Source: JAFMJV01 sp963814315
Lineage (GTDB): Bacteria; Chloroflexota; Limnocylindria; Limnocylindrales; CSP1-4
Direction of reading: 5' to 3'
Length of the DNA stretch: 64,000 nucleotides
Assembly: GCA_963814315.1 (NCBI GenBank)
Contig: CAWFCG010000001.1
Coordinates: 248,001-312,000 of the forward strand
Shown here one piece after another: positions 18,146-25,382 of this stretch; position 1 is the first letter of the stretch, and the number at the start of each line of letters is the position of its first letter. Made by a program: the position numbers and the translations under genes. Below the pieces are notes generated by a model. The model was not told where the DNA came from. It ran no database searches and saw only the letters and a program-made list of their open reading frames with translations.

Positions 18146-19033
18146 GTGGCTCCCGGCCGGGAGCTCGTGGGTACCAAGTTCGAAAGGACGTGTGTGATGT
18201 GGGGGGGCGGAGCATTGGCCGCTGGGCTGGGGCTGGTCCTGATGGCGACCTCGGCCTGTGGCGGCAGCACCGGCACTCTGGTCGAGTCCGACCGTCCGCT
18301 GATCGTGGCGACCACGACCATCGTGGGCGACCTCGCCAGCCTCGTGGCTGGACAGGAGGCCACGGTCGAGGCGCTGATGCCCATCGGCGCCGAACCGAGC
18401 GCCTACGAGCCCACACCCGAGCAAACGAGGCACCTCCTTGAGGCAGACCTTGTCGTCGCGAGTGGCCTTGGACTCGAAGCAGGCCGCCTCTCCCGGGCCA
18501 TGGACGATGCCGAGCGCGTCGGCGTGCCCGTGCTCCGGCTGGGGGAGCGCCTCTGTCCGCTCCCCGTAGGCGAGGGCAGCGATGGGACATGCGATCCCTA
18601 CTGGTGGATGGACCCGCTCCGGGCGGCGGGCGCCGTCGGCCTCATCGCTGATGCCCTGCTCACGGTCCAGGACGGCCGGTGGGTCATGCGCGCGATGGAG
18701 GCCGACGTGAATCTCGGTGACCTCGATAGCGTCATCCGCGTTCGCCTGTCGCGGTGCGACGCCTGGCCGCGCCGGATCATCTCGAGCCAGCCTGGACTGG
18801 GGTACTTCGCCGAGCGCTACGACTGCATCGTCACCTCGCCCGCCGCAGCGCTCGCCGCGGGCCTGCATCCCTCGGACGACGGCAGCACGGAGCCTGTCTC
18901 CCTGTTCGTCGTCTCGTTGGGAGGACCCGGTTCGGGGGCCGAGACCTACCTGGACATGATGCTCACGAACGCGAATCGCCTCGCCCATGCAGGGTCCGTG
19001 GTGTTCGTCGAGCGGGCGCCAGACCGCTTGTGA
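18146..19033 (+). CDS. ZnuA-like lipoprotein lacking metal ligands
   Basis: Exported protein of 295 residues related to zinc/manganese-binding proteins of ABC importers (SBP_bac_9). A lipobox-like TSAC (Cys38) follows a hydrophobic stretch. The fold motifs are clear: LIVATTTIVGDLASLVAG, AYEPTPEQ, GYFAERY, GPGSGAETYLDMM. All three usual histidine ligands are replaced: DPHxxEPTP reads EPSAYEPTP (Ser85), DPHxWxDP reads DPYWWMDP (Tyr152), and xSHxAFGYF reads SSQPGLGYF (Gln215). No permease or ATPase follows. It probably does not bind zinc in the classical way. Start is ATG 18146; ATG 18197, with AAAGGA upstream, would leave no basic n-region. Confidence 0.75.
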   Translation: MAPGRELVGTKFERTCVMWGGGALAAGLGLVLMATSACGGSTGTLVESDRPLIVATTTIVGDLASLVAGQEATVEALMPIGAEPSAYEPTPEQTRHLLEADLVVASGLGLEAGRLSRAMDDAERVGVPVLRLGERLCPLPVGEGSDGTCDPYWWMDPLRAAGAVGLIADALLTVQDGRWVMRAMEADVNLGDLDSVIRVRLSRCDAWPRRIISSQPGLGYFAERYDCIVTSPAAALAAGLHPSDDGSTEPVSLFVVSLGGPGSGAETYLDMMLTNANRLAHAGSVVFVERAPDRL

Positions 19034-19050
19034 CTCGATCAGGAGGAGAA

Positions 19051-20100
19051 ATGACTGGAGTGCGACGCGCCAATGTTCCGGGCAGGATCGGTTCACCACC
19101 GGCTCTGGCTGGCAAACCACGCCCGTGGCCCGCGAACCCAGAACGGAGGAGTCGGATGACGACCGCAGCGGTCGATGTCTCGCCCATGATCCATCCGGCG
19201 GATGACGTCATCGCCGTGGTCGACGACGCTCGCGTCGGCGCCACGATCGGCGACTTGCGGACAGCCGGTTTCAGACAGGCGGACATCCACATCCTCCGAG
19301 GACCCGAAGGCATCGGCGTACTGGCCCTCGCCTGGTGTAGTCACTCCGGCGTGCCGGCGTCGCTCGCGCCCATCCTGGGCACCGTCCTGAGCGACGATCG
19401 GACCCTTGAGAAGACCGATCACTCCCAGGGCCTGGCCGAGCAGACCGTTCTGGCGGTCCATACCCACGGCCCCGATGACGTCGACGAGGCGAGGCGCGTC
19501 CTCCGTGGCTGCGGGCCGCACGACACCTGGTACTTCGGACGCTGGGCGACGCCGTCGCTCGAGCTGCGGCGAGGCACCCGAGACAGACGAACCCCTATGG
19601 AGGTGACCACAATGACGATCGAGACCAAGGAACCCGCACAGGTGGCGACCGATCCGGTGGCGGACGTGCTCGCGCGCCTGCTTGCCGACACCTACACGCT
19701 CTATCTCAAGACCCACGGCTATCACTGGAACGTGACCGGACCCCACTTCCGGTCGCTCCACCTGATGTTCGAGGAACAGTACGAAGAGCTCGCCGAGGCG
19801 GTCGACGAGATCGCCGAGCGCATCCGCCAGCTCGGACCGAAGGCGCCCGGCTCCTATCGCGAGATGGCACGCCTGACCGAGGTCGGAGACGCGGAGGGGG
19901 AGCCCGACGCGATGGGCATGGTCCGGAAGCTGATCGACGCGAACGAGATCGTGGTCCGTACGGCCCACGCGGTTACCGTCGCCGCCGAACACGCAAATGA
20001 CCCAGCCTCGCTCGACCTCGCGACGCGGAGGATCAGCGTCCACGAGAAGACACTTTGGATGCTCCGTGCGACGGAGCCTGGAGGTGATGACGATGACTGA
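19051..20100 (+). CDS. In-frame fusion: basic leader, stress-type domain and Dps
   Basis: One uninterrupted frame of 349 residues with three starts, each with its own strong ribosome-binding site: ATG 19051 (AGGAGG), ATG 19156 (GGAGGA) and ATG 19612 (GGAGGT). The first adds about 35 Arg/Pro-rich residues. The second begins a 150-residue domain (DDVIAVVDDARVGATIGDLR, GFRQADIHILRGPEG, then HDTWYFGRW) of the type found in general-stress proteins. The third is a normal Dps start. No stop separates them, so full-length fusions and free Dps could both be made. If separate genes were intended, a stop codon has been lost between 19156 and 19612. Confidence 0.65.
   Translation: MTGVRRANVPGRIGSPPALAGKPRPWPANPERRSRMTTAAVDVSPMIHPADDVIAVVDDARVGATIGDLRTAGFRQADIHILRGPEGIGVLALAWCSHSGVPASLAPILGTVLSDDRTLEKTDHSQGLAEQTVLAVHTHGPDDVDEARRVLRGCGPHDTWYFGRWATPSLELRRGTRDRRTPMEVTTMTIETKEPAQVATDPVADVLARLLADTYTLYLKTHGYHWNVTGPHFRSLHLMFEEQYEELAEAVDEIAERIRQLGPKAPGSYREMARLTEVGDAEGEPDAMGMVRKLIDANEIVVRTAHAVTVAAEHANDPASLDLATRRISVHEKTLWMLRATEPGGDDDD
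19612..20100 (+). CDS. dps: Dps ferritin-like protein (internal start product)
   Basis: Iron-storing, DNA-protecting mini-ferritin of 162 residues when started at ATG 19612, which has GGAGGT 7 bases upstream. Ferroxidase ligands are present in TLYLKTHGYHWNVTG and in the FEEQYEELAEAVDEIAERI helix. The four-helix length matches free Dps, and the C-terminus ends in an acidic DDDD. The same frame extends upstream (see the fusion entry). The stop overlaps the next gene by 8 bases. A second Dps is encoded at 47.8-48.3 kb. Confidence 0.88.
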   Translation: MTIETKEPAQVATDPVADVLARLLADTYTLYLKTHGYHWNVTGPHFRSLHLMFEEQYEELAEAVDEIAERIRQLGPKAPGSYREMARLTEVGDAEGEPDAMGMVRKLIDANEIVVRTAHAVTVAAEHANDPASLDLATRRISVHEKTLWMLRATEPGGDDDD

Positions 20101-21115
20101 CTGGCTAGACGACATGGAGAAGATCGCACAGGCCCTCGTGGCGCCCGGCAAGGGCATCCTCGCCGCCGACGAGTCGACCGGCACGATCGAGAAGCGCTTC
20201 GCGGCGGTCGGCGTGGACTCGACCTCGGAGAACCGGCGCGCCTACCGCGACCTGCTGTTCACGACTCCGGGCGTCGAGGCGCACCTCGGTGGTGTCATCC
20301 TGTTCGATGAGACCATCCGCCAGGCGGCCGACGACGGCACGCCCTTCGCCGAGCTGCTCGCCCAGCGCGGCATGATCCCGGGCATCAAGGTCGACCGCGG
20401 GGCGAAGCCGTTGGCCGGCGCTCCGGGCGAGAAGGTCACCGAAGGCCTCGACGGCCTCCGGGAGCGCCTGGCCGAGTACCGTGAGCTGGGGGCACGATTC
20501 ACCAAGTGGCGAGCGGTCATCGCCATCGCCGCCGACCTCCCATCCGACTACGCCATCCACGCCAACGCGCATGCGCTTGCGCGCTTCGCAGCGCTTTCCC
20601 AGGCGGCCGGACTCGTGCCCATCGTCGAGCCCGAGGTCCTCATGGATGGCGAGCACACGATCGAGCGGAGCTTCGAGGCGACGAGCCGGACGCTCCAGGC
20701 CGTGTTCGCTGAACTCGTCGTCCAACGGGTCCGGCTCGAAGCGACGCTGCTCAAGCCGAACATGGTGCTGCCGGGCTATGCCTGCGGGGAGCAAGCGGAC
20801 CACGAGGAGATCGCGGCCTGGACGATCCGCGCGCTCCGCCGCCATGTGCCCGCTGCCGTGCCCGGTGTCGTCTTCCTGTCGGGCGGTCAGAGCGACGACG
20901 ACGCGACCGCGAACCTCGGTGCGCTGAACCGCGTCGGCGACCATCCGTGGCAGCTCTCGTTCTCGTATGGTCGCGCGCTGCAAGCGGCGGCGCTCAAGGC
21001 GTGGGCCGGTGATGAGGCGAACGTGCCGACCGCGCGAACGGTGTTCGCGGAGCGAGCAGCGGCGACCGGAGCCGCGCGGCGAGGAGCGCCGGGGCGACGT
21101 GAAGCGAGCGCGTGA
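20093..21115 (+). CDS. Fructose-bisphosphate aldolase class I
   Basis: Schiff-base aldolase of the animal/plant-type class I family, 340 residues, the normal length. Signatures include GILAADESTGTIEKRF at the N-terminus, GVILFDETI, IPGIKVDRG and LLKPNMVLPG with the imine-forming Lys, plus FLSGGQSDDDATANLG. ATG 20093 has GGAGGTG upstream and overlaps the Dps stop. The phosphoglycerate mutase start follows directly, so Dps, aldolase and mutase are tightly coupled. Pairing glycolytic enzymes with Dps may reflect a stress- or starvation-induced operon. Confidence 0.93.
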   Translation: MTDWLDDMEKIAQALVAPGKGILAADESTGTIEKRFAAVGVDSTSENRRAYRDLLFTTPGVEAHLGGVILFDETIRQAADDGTPFAELLAQRGMIPGIKVDRGAKPLAGAPGEKVTEGLDGLRERLAEYRELGARFTKWRAVIAIAADLPSDYAIHANAHALARFAALSQAAGLVPIVEPEVLMDGEHTIERSFEATSRTLQAVFAELVVQRVRLEATLLKPNMVLPGYACGEQADHEEIAAWTIRALRRHVPAAVPGVVFLSGGQSDDDATANLGALNRVGDHPWQLSFSYGRALQAAALKAWAGDEANVPTARTVFAERAAATGAARRGAPGRREASA

Positions 21116-21885
21116 TGTCGCCGCCTCGAGAACCTGAGCGTCTCCTCGTCCTCGTCCGCCACGGCGAGAGCGTGTGGAACCGTGAGAACCGCTTCACGGG
21201 CTGGACCGATGTCGACCTCACGGAGCGTGGGGTCGATGAGGCCCACGAGGCCGCGCGGCTCTTGCGCGAAGCCGGGCTCGATCTCGACGTCGCCTTCACC
21301 TCGGTCCTGAGACGAGCCGTCCGGACGCTCTGGATCATCCAGGACGACCTCGACCGGATGTGGCTCCCGGTACACCGGTCGTGGCGCCTCAACGAGCGTC
21401 ACTATGGGGCCCTCCAGGGCCTCGACAAGGGCGAGACGGCGGCCCGGCTCGGCCAGGAGCAGGTCCACCTCTGGCGTCGCAGCTACGGCGTGCGGCCGCC
21501 GCTGCTCGAGCCGACTGACCCTCGCTGGCCGCGTTCCGACCCCCGCTATGCCACGCTCACCGACGGCGAGCTGCCGCGTGGCGAGTCCCTGGCGGACACG
21601 ATCGCCCGCGTCCTGCCCTACTGGCGGGAGGCCATCGTGCCAGCCCTCCGGGCCGGCCAGCGCGTGGCCGTCGTGGCTCACGGCAACAGCCTGCGGGGGC
21701 TGGTCATGCATCTCGACAGGCTCGGCAAGCGGGATGTCGCCGCGCTCGACATCCCCACCGGCATCCCGCTCGTCTACCGACTGGACCGGCGCCTGCACCC
21801 TCTCGAACACCACTATCTCGCGGACCCGGATGCGGTGGCCGCCGCCGTGACTCGCGTCGTCAGCCAGGGACAGGCACGGGTCTGA
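21115..21885 (+). CDS. gpmA: 2,3-bisphosphoglycerate-dependent phosphoglycerate mutase
   Basis: Glycolytic mutase interconverting 3- and 2-phosphoglycerate; 256 residues. The phospho-histidine motif is LVLVRHGESVWNRENRFTGW. Further markers are SVLRRAVRTLW, LNERHYGALQG, ELPRGESLADTI and VVAHGNSLRGLVMHL with the second active-site His. ATG 21115 shares its first base with the aldolase stop codon. It belongs to the same translationally coupled run. Confidence 0.92.
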   Translation: MSPPREPERLLVLVRHGESVWNRENRFTGWTDVDLTERGVDEAHEAARLLREAGLDLDVAFTSVLRRAVRTLWIIQDDLDRMWLPVHRSWRLNERHYGALQGLDKGETAARLGQEQVHLWRRSYGVRPPLLEPTDPRWPRSDPRYATLTDGELPRGESLADTIARVLPYWREAIVPALRAGQRVAVVAHGNSLRGLVMHLDRLGKRDVAALDIPTGIPLVYRLDRRLHPLEHHYLADPDAVAAAVTRVVSQGQARV

Positions 21886-21941
21886 ACCGCGGCTGGCGCG
21901 CCGGGGCCTCTCACGGCGACGACCGGGCCGAGCCGTAGTCG

Positions 21942-22882
21942 ATGAAGCCTGCCCTCGACTGCATCCCCTGTCTGCTGCGTCGGACACTCGACGCGGCCCG
22001 GGTCGCGTCGCCCGACCCAGCCGTCCACGAGCGGCTCTTGCACGAGGTCCTGTCCTCGCTCGATGAGGCGGACCTACGCCGGTCGCCACCGGTCCTGGGG
22101 CAGGCGATCCACCGCCGACTGCGCGAGCTCACCGGCCTCGCCGATCCGTATGCTGAAGCGAAGGGACGTCAGACCGCCTCGCGATCTCGCTCCTGCCCGC
22201 GGTCGAAGCCCGGGTCGCCGCGGCGGCGGACCCCTTCGACCTGGCTGTCAGGCTGGCCATCGCAGGCAACGTCATCGACTTGGGCCCCACTGGGGGCCTC
22301 ACCGAGTCCGACGTGCGCCGCTCGGTCGAGCAGGCGCTACGAGAGCCGGTCGATGGTCCGCTGGCAGCGTTCCGGTCGGCCGTCGAGCGGGCCGGGCGGA
22401 TTCTGTATCTCGCGGACAACGCCGGGGAGCTGGCCTTTGACCGACTGCTCGTCGGGCAGCTGGGTCCACAGCGGGTCACGGTGGGCGTCCGGGGAGGGCC
22501 GGTGCTCAACGATGCCACGATGGAGGACGCGAGGTTCGTCGGGATGGTCGACCTCGTGGAGGTGATCGACAACGGCTCGGACGCGCCGGGCACCGTGCTG
22601 GCCGACACCAGCCCCGCCTTCCGGGAGCAGTTCGCCGAGGCCGACCTGGTGATCGCCAAAGGCCAAGGCAACTACGAGACGCTCAGCGACGAGCGCGCAC
22701 CCGTCTGGTTCCTGTTCAGGGTCAAGTGTGAGGTCGTGGCCCGGCGGGTCGACCGTGACGTGGGCAGCCAGGTCATCGTGCGCTCAGCGAGGCCGCCTCG
22801 ACGGCGCCACCACCAGATCGGCCACAGCGGGCGATCGGACGACCACGACGATGTGCTCGCTGCGGATAATGTCCCGACATGA
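21942..22882 (+). pseudogene. DUF89 / damage-control phosphatase-like gene with a frameshift
   Basis: The first part reads MKPALDCIPCLLRRTLDAAR, the CxxC opening of bacterial DUF89 proteins, up to DPYAEAK near 22160. The family sequence then continues in another frame: LAISLLPAVEARVAAAADPF, then AIAGNVIDLGP, ILYLADNAGELAFDRLL (DNAGE metal/phosphatase motif) and AKGQGNYETL. A one-base shift lies in about 22160-22180. Joined, the product would be about 310 residues, the normal size. DUF89 proteins are metal-dependent phosphatases acting on damaged metabolites or sugar phosphates, which fits the glycolytic neighbours. Real mutation or assembly error cannot be told apart. Confidence 0.75.
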
Positions 22883-22899
22883 GACCGCCAGGAGATGCC

Positions 22900-23558
22900 A
22901 TGCCTCGAACCGCGACGCTTGCGCTGGTCGTCTTGGTGGGGTCGCTGACGCTCGCCCCTGGTGGCTCCGTGGTGGCCATGGCCGATGCACCTGGGGCGGC
23001 ACTCGACGACCTGCTGTCCCGAGTGCCGGTCAGCCATCGGGATGACTGCCGCGCCGACCTGCCGGACGATCTCGAGGAAGCGCTGATGTCGGTCAGCTGC
23101 GAGCTCTCAACGGGCATCACCGTGATCTACTCGCAGTTGCCGTCGGCGGATGCGGTCGCTACCCGCTACGACGACCGGCGCATGCTCGAGGCGATCGAGT
23201 GGGACTCGGGCGACTGCGCCTCCCAGCTACGGGGTGAGCAGGCGTACACCGTCGCCGGTGAGCCGGTGAGCCGGCGGGCCGGTTGCTCTGCTCGTTCGAT
23301 GCGAGCCTCGAGGCATACCAGGAGGAGGTCGACGACGCCGGGATCGAGCCGGACAGCGGCGACTGCTTGGCGTCAGCTCCCGGCGAGCAGGGCTACACCA
23401 TCGGTGGTGAGCCGGTCGGGCGGCTGCTCTGCACGGAGCCCTTCGATTCCATCTGGTTCCAGTGGACCCACGAGCCGTCCGCCATCAGCGGCACGATCTC
23501 GTCAGACCTAAGCCAGACCGAGACCTGGGATTGGTGGCTCAGCGACTCCGGCCCGTGA
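22900..23558 (+). pseudogene. Secreted Cys-rich protein gene with a frameshift
   Basis: Starts at ATG 22900 (AGGAG upstream) with a signal peptide (TATLALVVLVGSLTLAPGG). The mature part is acidic: WDSGDCASQLRGEQAYTVAG, then after a frame change LLCSFDASLEAYQEEVDDAG, DSGDCLASAPGEQGYTIGG, GRLLCTEPFDSIWFQWTHE. The two halves are repeats of one domain, also found at the C-terminus of the metalloprotease-like protein at 7.3-8.7 kb. The shift lies at about 23262-23285, where GAGCCGGT is duplicated in tandem, suggesting slippage. Function unknown. Confidence 0.6.
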
Positions 23559-23648
23559 TCGCATCAGCGGAGACCGTCACGACCGACGGCGACGATCAGG
23601 CCTACGCGCGCAGCCGAGCCTCGCGGAGTTCCGCCCAGCGTCGAGCGG

Positions 23649-23845
23649 CTACGGGTCTACCTGGAGGTCGCGGTAGCCGGCCTCCTCGTACAGATGGTCG
23701 TCGGTGAGGATGTAGCCGCCCTCACCGTTGGAGAGCACCCGGTCGTGGTAGGCCGGCAGGCTGACGCGGTTGCCGTTGAGGTCCTCGTCCTCTGTCTCCC
23801 GGATGTAGTTCAGGAAGTCGTGGTTGGCCTCGTCAGAGGCCGCTT
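23649..23845 (-). pseudogene. C-terminal fragment of an unidentified gene
   Basis: Reading leftwards, the frame gives EANHDFLNYIRETEDEDLNG, then VSLPAYHDRVLSNGEGGYIL and EEAGYRDLQVDP before a TAG at 23651-23649. Composition looks like a real protein, but upstream the frame degenerates (SRTRCCCRRAG) and no start is found, so it appears to be the tail of a decayed gene. No family recognised. Confidence 0.35.
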
Positions 23846-24015
23846 GTCCAGCCCTCCGGCAGCAGCAACGTGTGCGACTGCTACCTCGGTCCGGACGTCC
23901 GCTTCCCGCTCATGCCCGACCCGCCACCAGGCTGGGTCATCCGCATCGCGGTCGTACGGGTCTCGGGCATCGGGCCCTGGGTCACGGAGGCATAGGCAAC
24001 CAAGCCAAGCCCGCG

Positions 24016-24044
24016 CGGCGGCGCTGAGGCGGGCGCTGACCCGG
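24016..24044 (+). repeat. 29-bp direct repeat, left copy
   Basis: GCGGCGGCGCTGAGGC followed by GGGCGCTGACCCG. It recurs with one mismatch at 25086-25114, so the pair brackets the hemerythrin gene. Confidence 0.6.
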
Positions 24045-24329
24045 GGCTACCGATCGGGCGCTGACATGGCGCCCGGGGACCCCGTAGCGTGTCGCCCGTG
24101 CGGCCGAGTTTCACTGTGGATCAGTGGCCGTGTCGGCGTTCTAGGCGCCCGTGTCGTCCCCCGCCAAGCGCCAGGTCTCGGCGTGGTCGCGCGCGCAAGT
24201 GCGTCGAGATCGTGCGCTTCGGACTTCACCGATCCGCCGACCTTCAAAGGGTGGCACAGACAGCCGACGGACGAGGGGCCGTGAGGCATAGACTCGTGGA
24301 CGACCGATCCCGCCTTAGGAGGTCCGTTC

Positions 24330-25052
24330 ATGACCATGGAGTACGTGCCCCTGCCCGGTGAGACCGCTCCGCCCGTTCCTGACGGGCCGAAGCTGTGCGA
24401 CGGCGACGACATGCGCATCCTGCACAATGCGTTCCTGTGGGCATACGAAGAGGCGCCCGGGCTGGTGCGCGGCGCCCCCGCCGGTGACGTAGCCCGCAGC
24501 GAGTTCCTCGGTCAGTGGCTCGCCGATCTCGACGCGACGCTGCATACGCACCACGAGAGCGAGGACGAGCTCCTGTGGGACAAGCTCGAGCAGCGTGCTC
24601 CTGCCTGCGCGCTGCACGTCGGCCAGATGCGCGAACAGCACGCACAGGTCGCGGGACTGCTCGAGGAGGCGAGCCCGCTCCTCGCCCGGTGGCGCGCGAC
24701 GGCCGACCCTGCGGTCGGCGAACAGCTGGCCGACGCCTACGCGCGGATGCTCGATGTGTTGAAGGTGCACCTGCGCCGTGAGGTGGTGGAGGTCGTCCCG
24801 GTCGCGGAGCGAGTGGTCAGCAAGGAGGAGTGGAACGCGATGGCCGACCACAGTGTCGGGGCGATCCCGAAGAGTCGACTCCTGCCGCAACTCGGGATGC
24901 TGCTTGCCAACTCCACGCCGGCGGACCGCCAGAGCTTCTATGCCGCCGTGCCGCTCTCGGTGAAGCTACTCTGGCGCCTCGTGGGCAAGCGCCAGTACGC
25001 AAAGCAGTTCAGGCAGCTGTTCCCGGGCAGGCCCGTTCCACCGACCGTCTGA
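24330..25052 (+). CDS. Hemerythrin HHE domain protein
   Basis: Cytoplasmic 240-residue protein with a four-helix hemerythrin-like domain in residues 25-165. Iron ligands are suggested by ILHNAFLW, DATLHTHHESEDELLW, MREQHAQ and LKVHLRREVVEV. The C-terminal 70 residues (from KEEWNAMADHS) are a helical extension common in actinobacterial and chloroflexotal HHE proteins. It has a perfect AGGAGGT 9 bases before ATG. Such proteins bind a di-iron centre and sense or scavenge oxygen, NO or iron. It is flanked by two direct repeats and stands alone. Confidence 0.87.
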   Translation: MTMEYVPLPGETAPPVPDGPKLCDGDDMRILHNAFLWAYEEAPGLVRGAPAGDVARSEFLGQWLADLDATLHTHHESEDELLWDKLEQRAPACALHVGQMREQHAQVAGLLEEASPLLARWRATADPAVGEQLADAYARMLDVLKVHLRREVVEVVPVAERVVSKEEWNAMADHSVGAIPKSRLLPQLGMLLANSTPADRQSFYAAVPLSVKLLWRLVGKRQYAKQFRQLFPGRPVPPTV

Positions 25053-25382
25053 CGTGTTCGTGCCGCTCGGCCTCGGATCGAGTCAGCGGCGGCGCTGAGG
25101 CTGGCGCTGACCCGTTGGCACGGCAGCCCGCGAGAGCACGTCGCCCTCGCGGGCTCCTGAGTGGTGTGGCGGACCGGCGGTGATCGGCGGGTGGATCCTG
25201 AGGGCACTCCTCCTCGTACTTGCCCCCATCTGCGCATCGCCGTCGTGAAGGCGTCTCAGCCCTCAGCCCGACTCCTATCGAGGGCAAGAGGTGCTCACGC
25301 GAGGTACGTCGCTGGCTCGTAACAGCTGAACCCTTTTGGACGTCAGCACCGGCCCGCCGTCTCATACGATCGCAGGAACCGG
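25053..25382. other. 330-bp intergenic stretch between convergent genes
   Basis: Contains the right copy of the 29-bp repeat (25086-25114) and otherwise nothing recognisable. No hairpin with a T-run was seen between the convergent hemerythrin and sulfatase genes. Confidence 0.45.
25086..25114 (+). repeat. 29-bp direct repeat, right copy
   Basis: Partner of 24016-24044, differing at one base (GAGGCT for GAGGCG). It lies 34 bases after the hemerythrin stop. Confidence 0.6.

Larger units (their letters stand above)
23559..24329. other. 770-bp stretch with only gene remnants
   Basis: Apart from a minus-strand reading-frame fragment (23649-23845) and one copy of a 29-bp repeat (24016-24044), no gene is recognised. 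Plus-strand open frames here are antisense to the fragment and lack family features. Confidence 0.5.
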
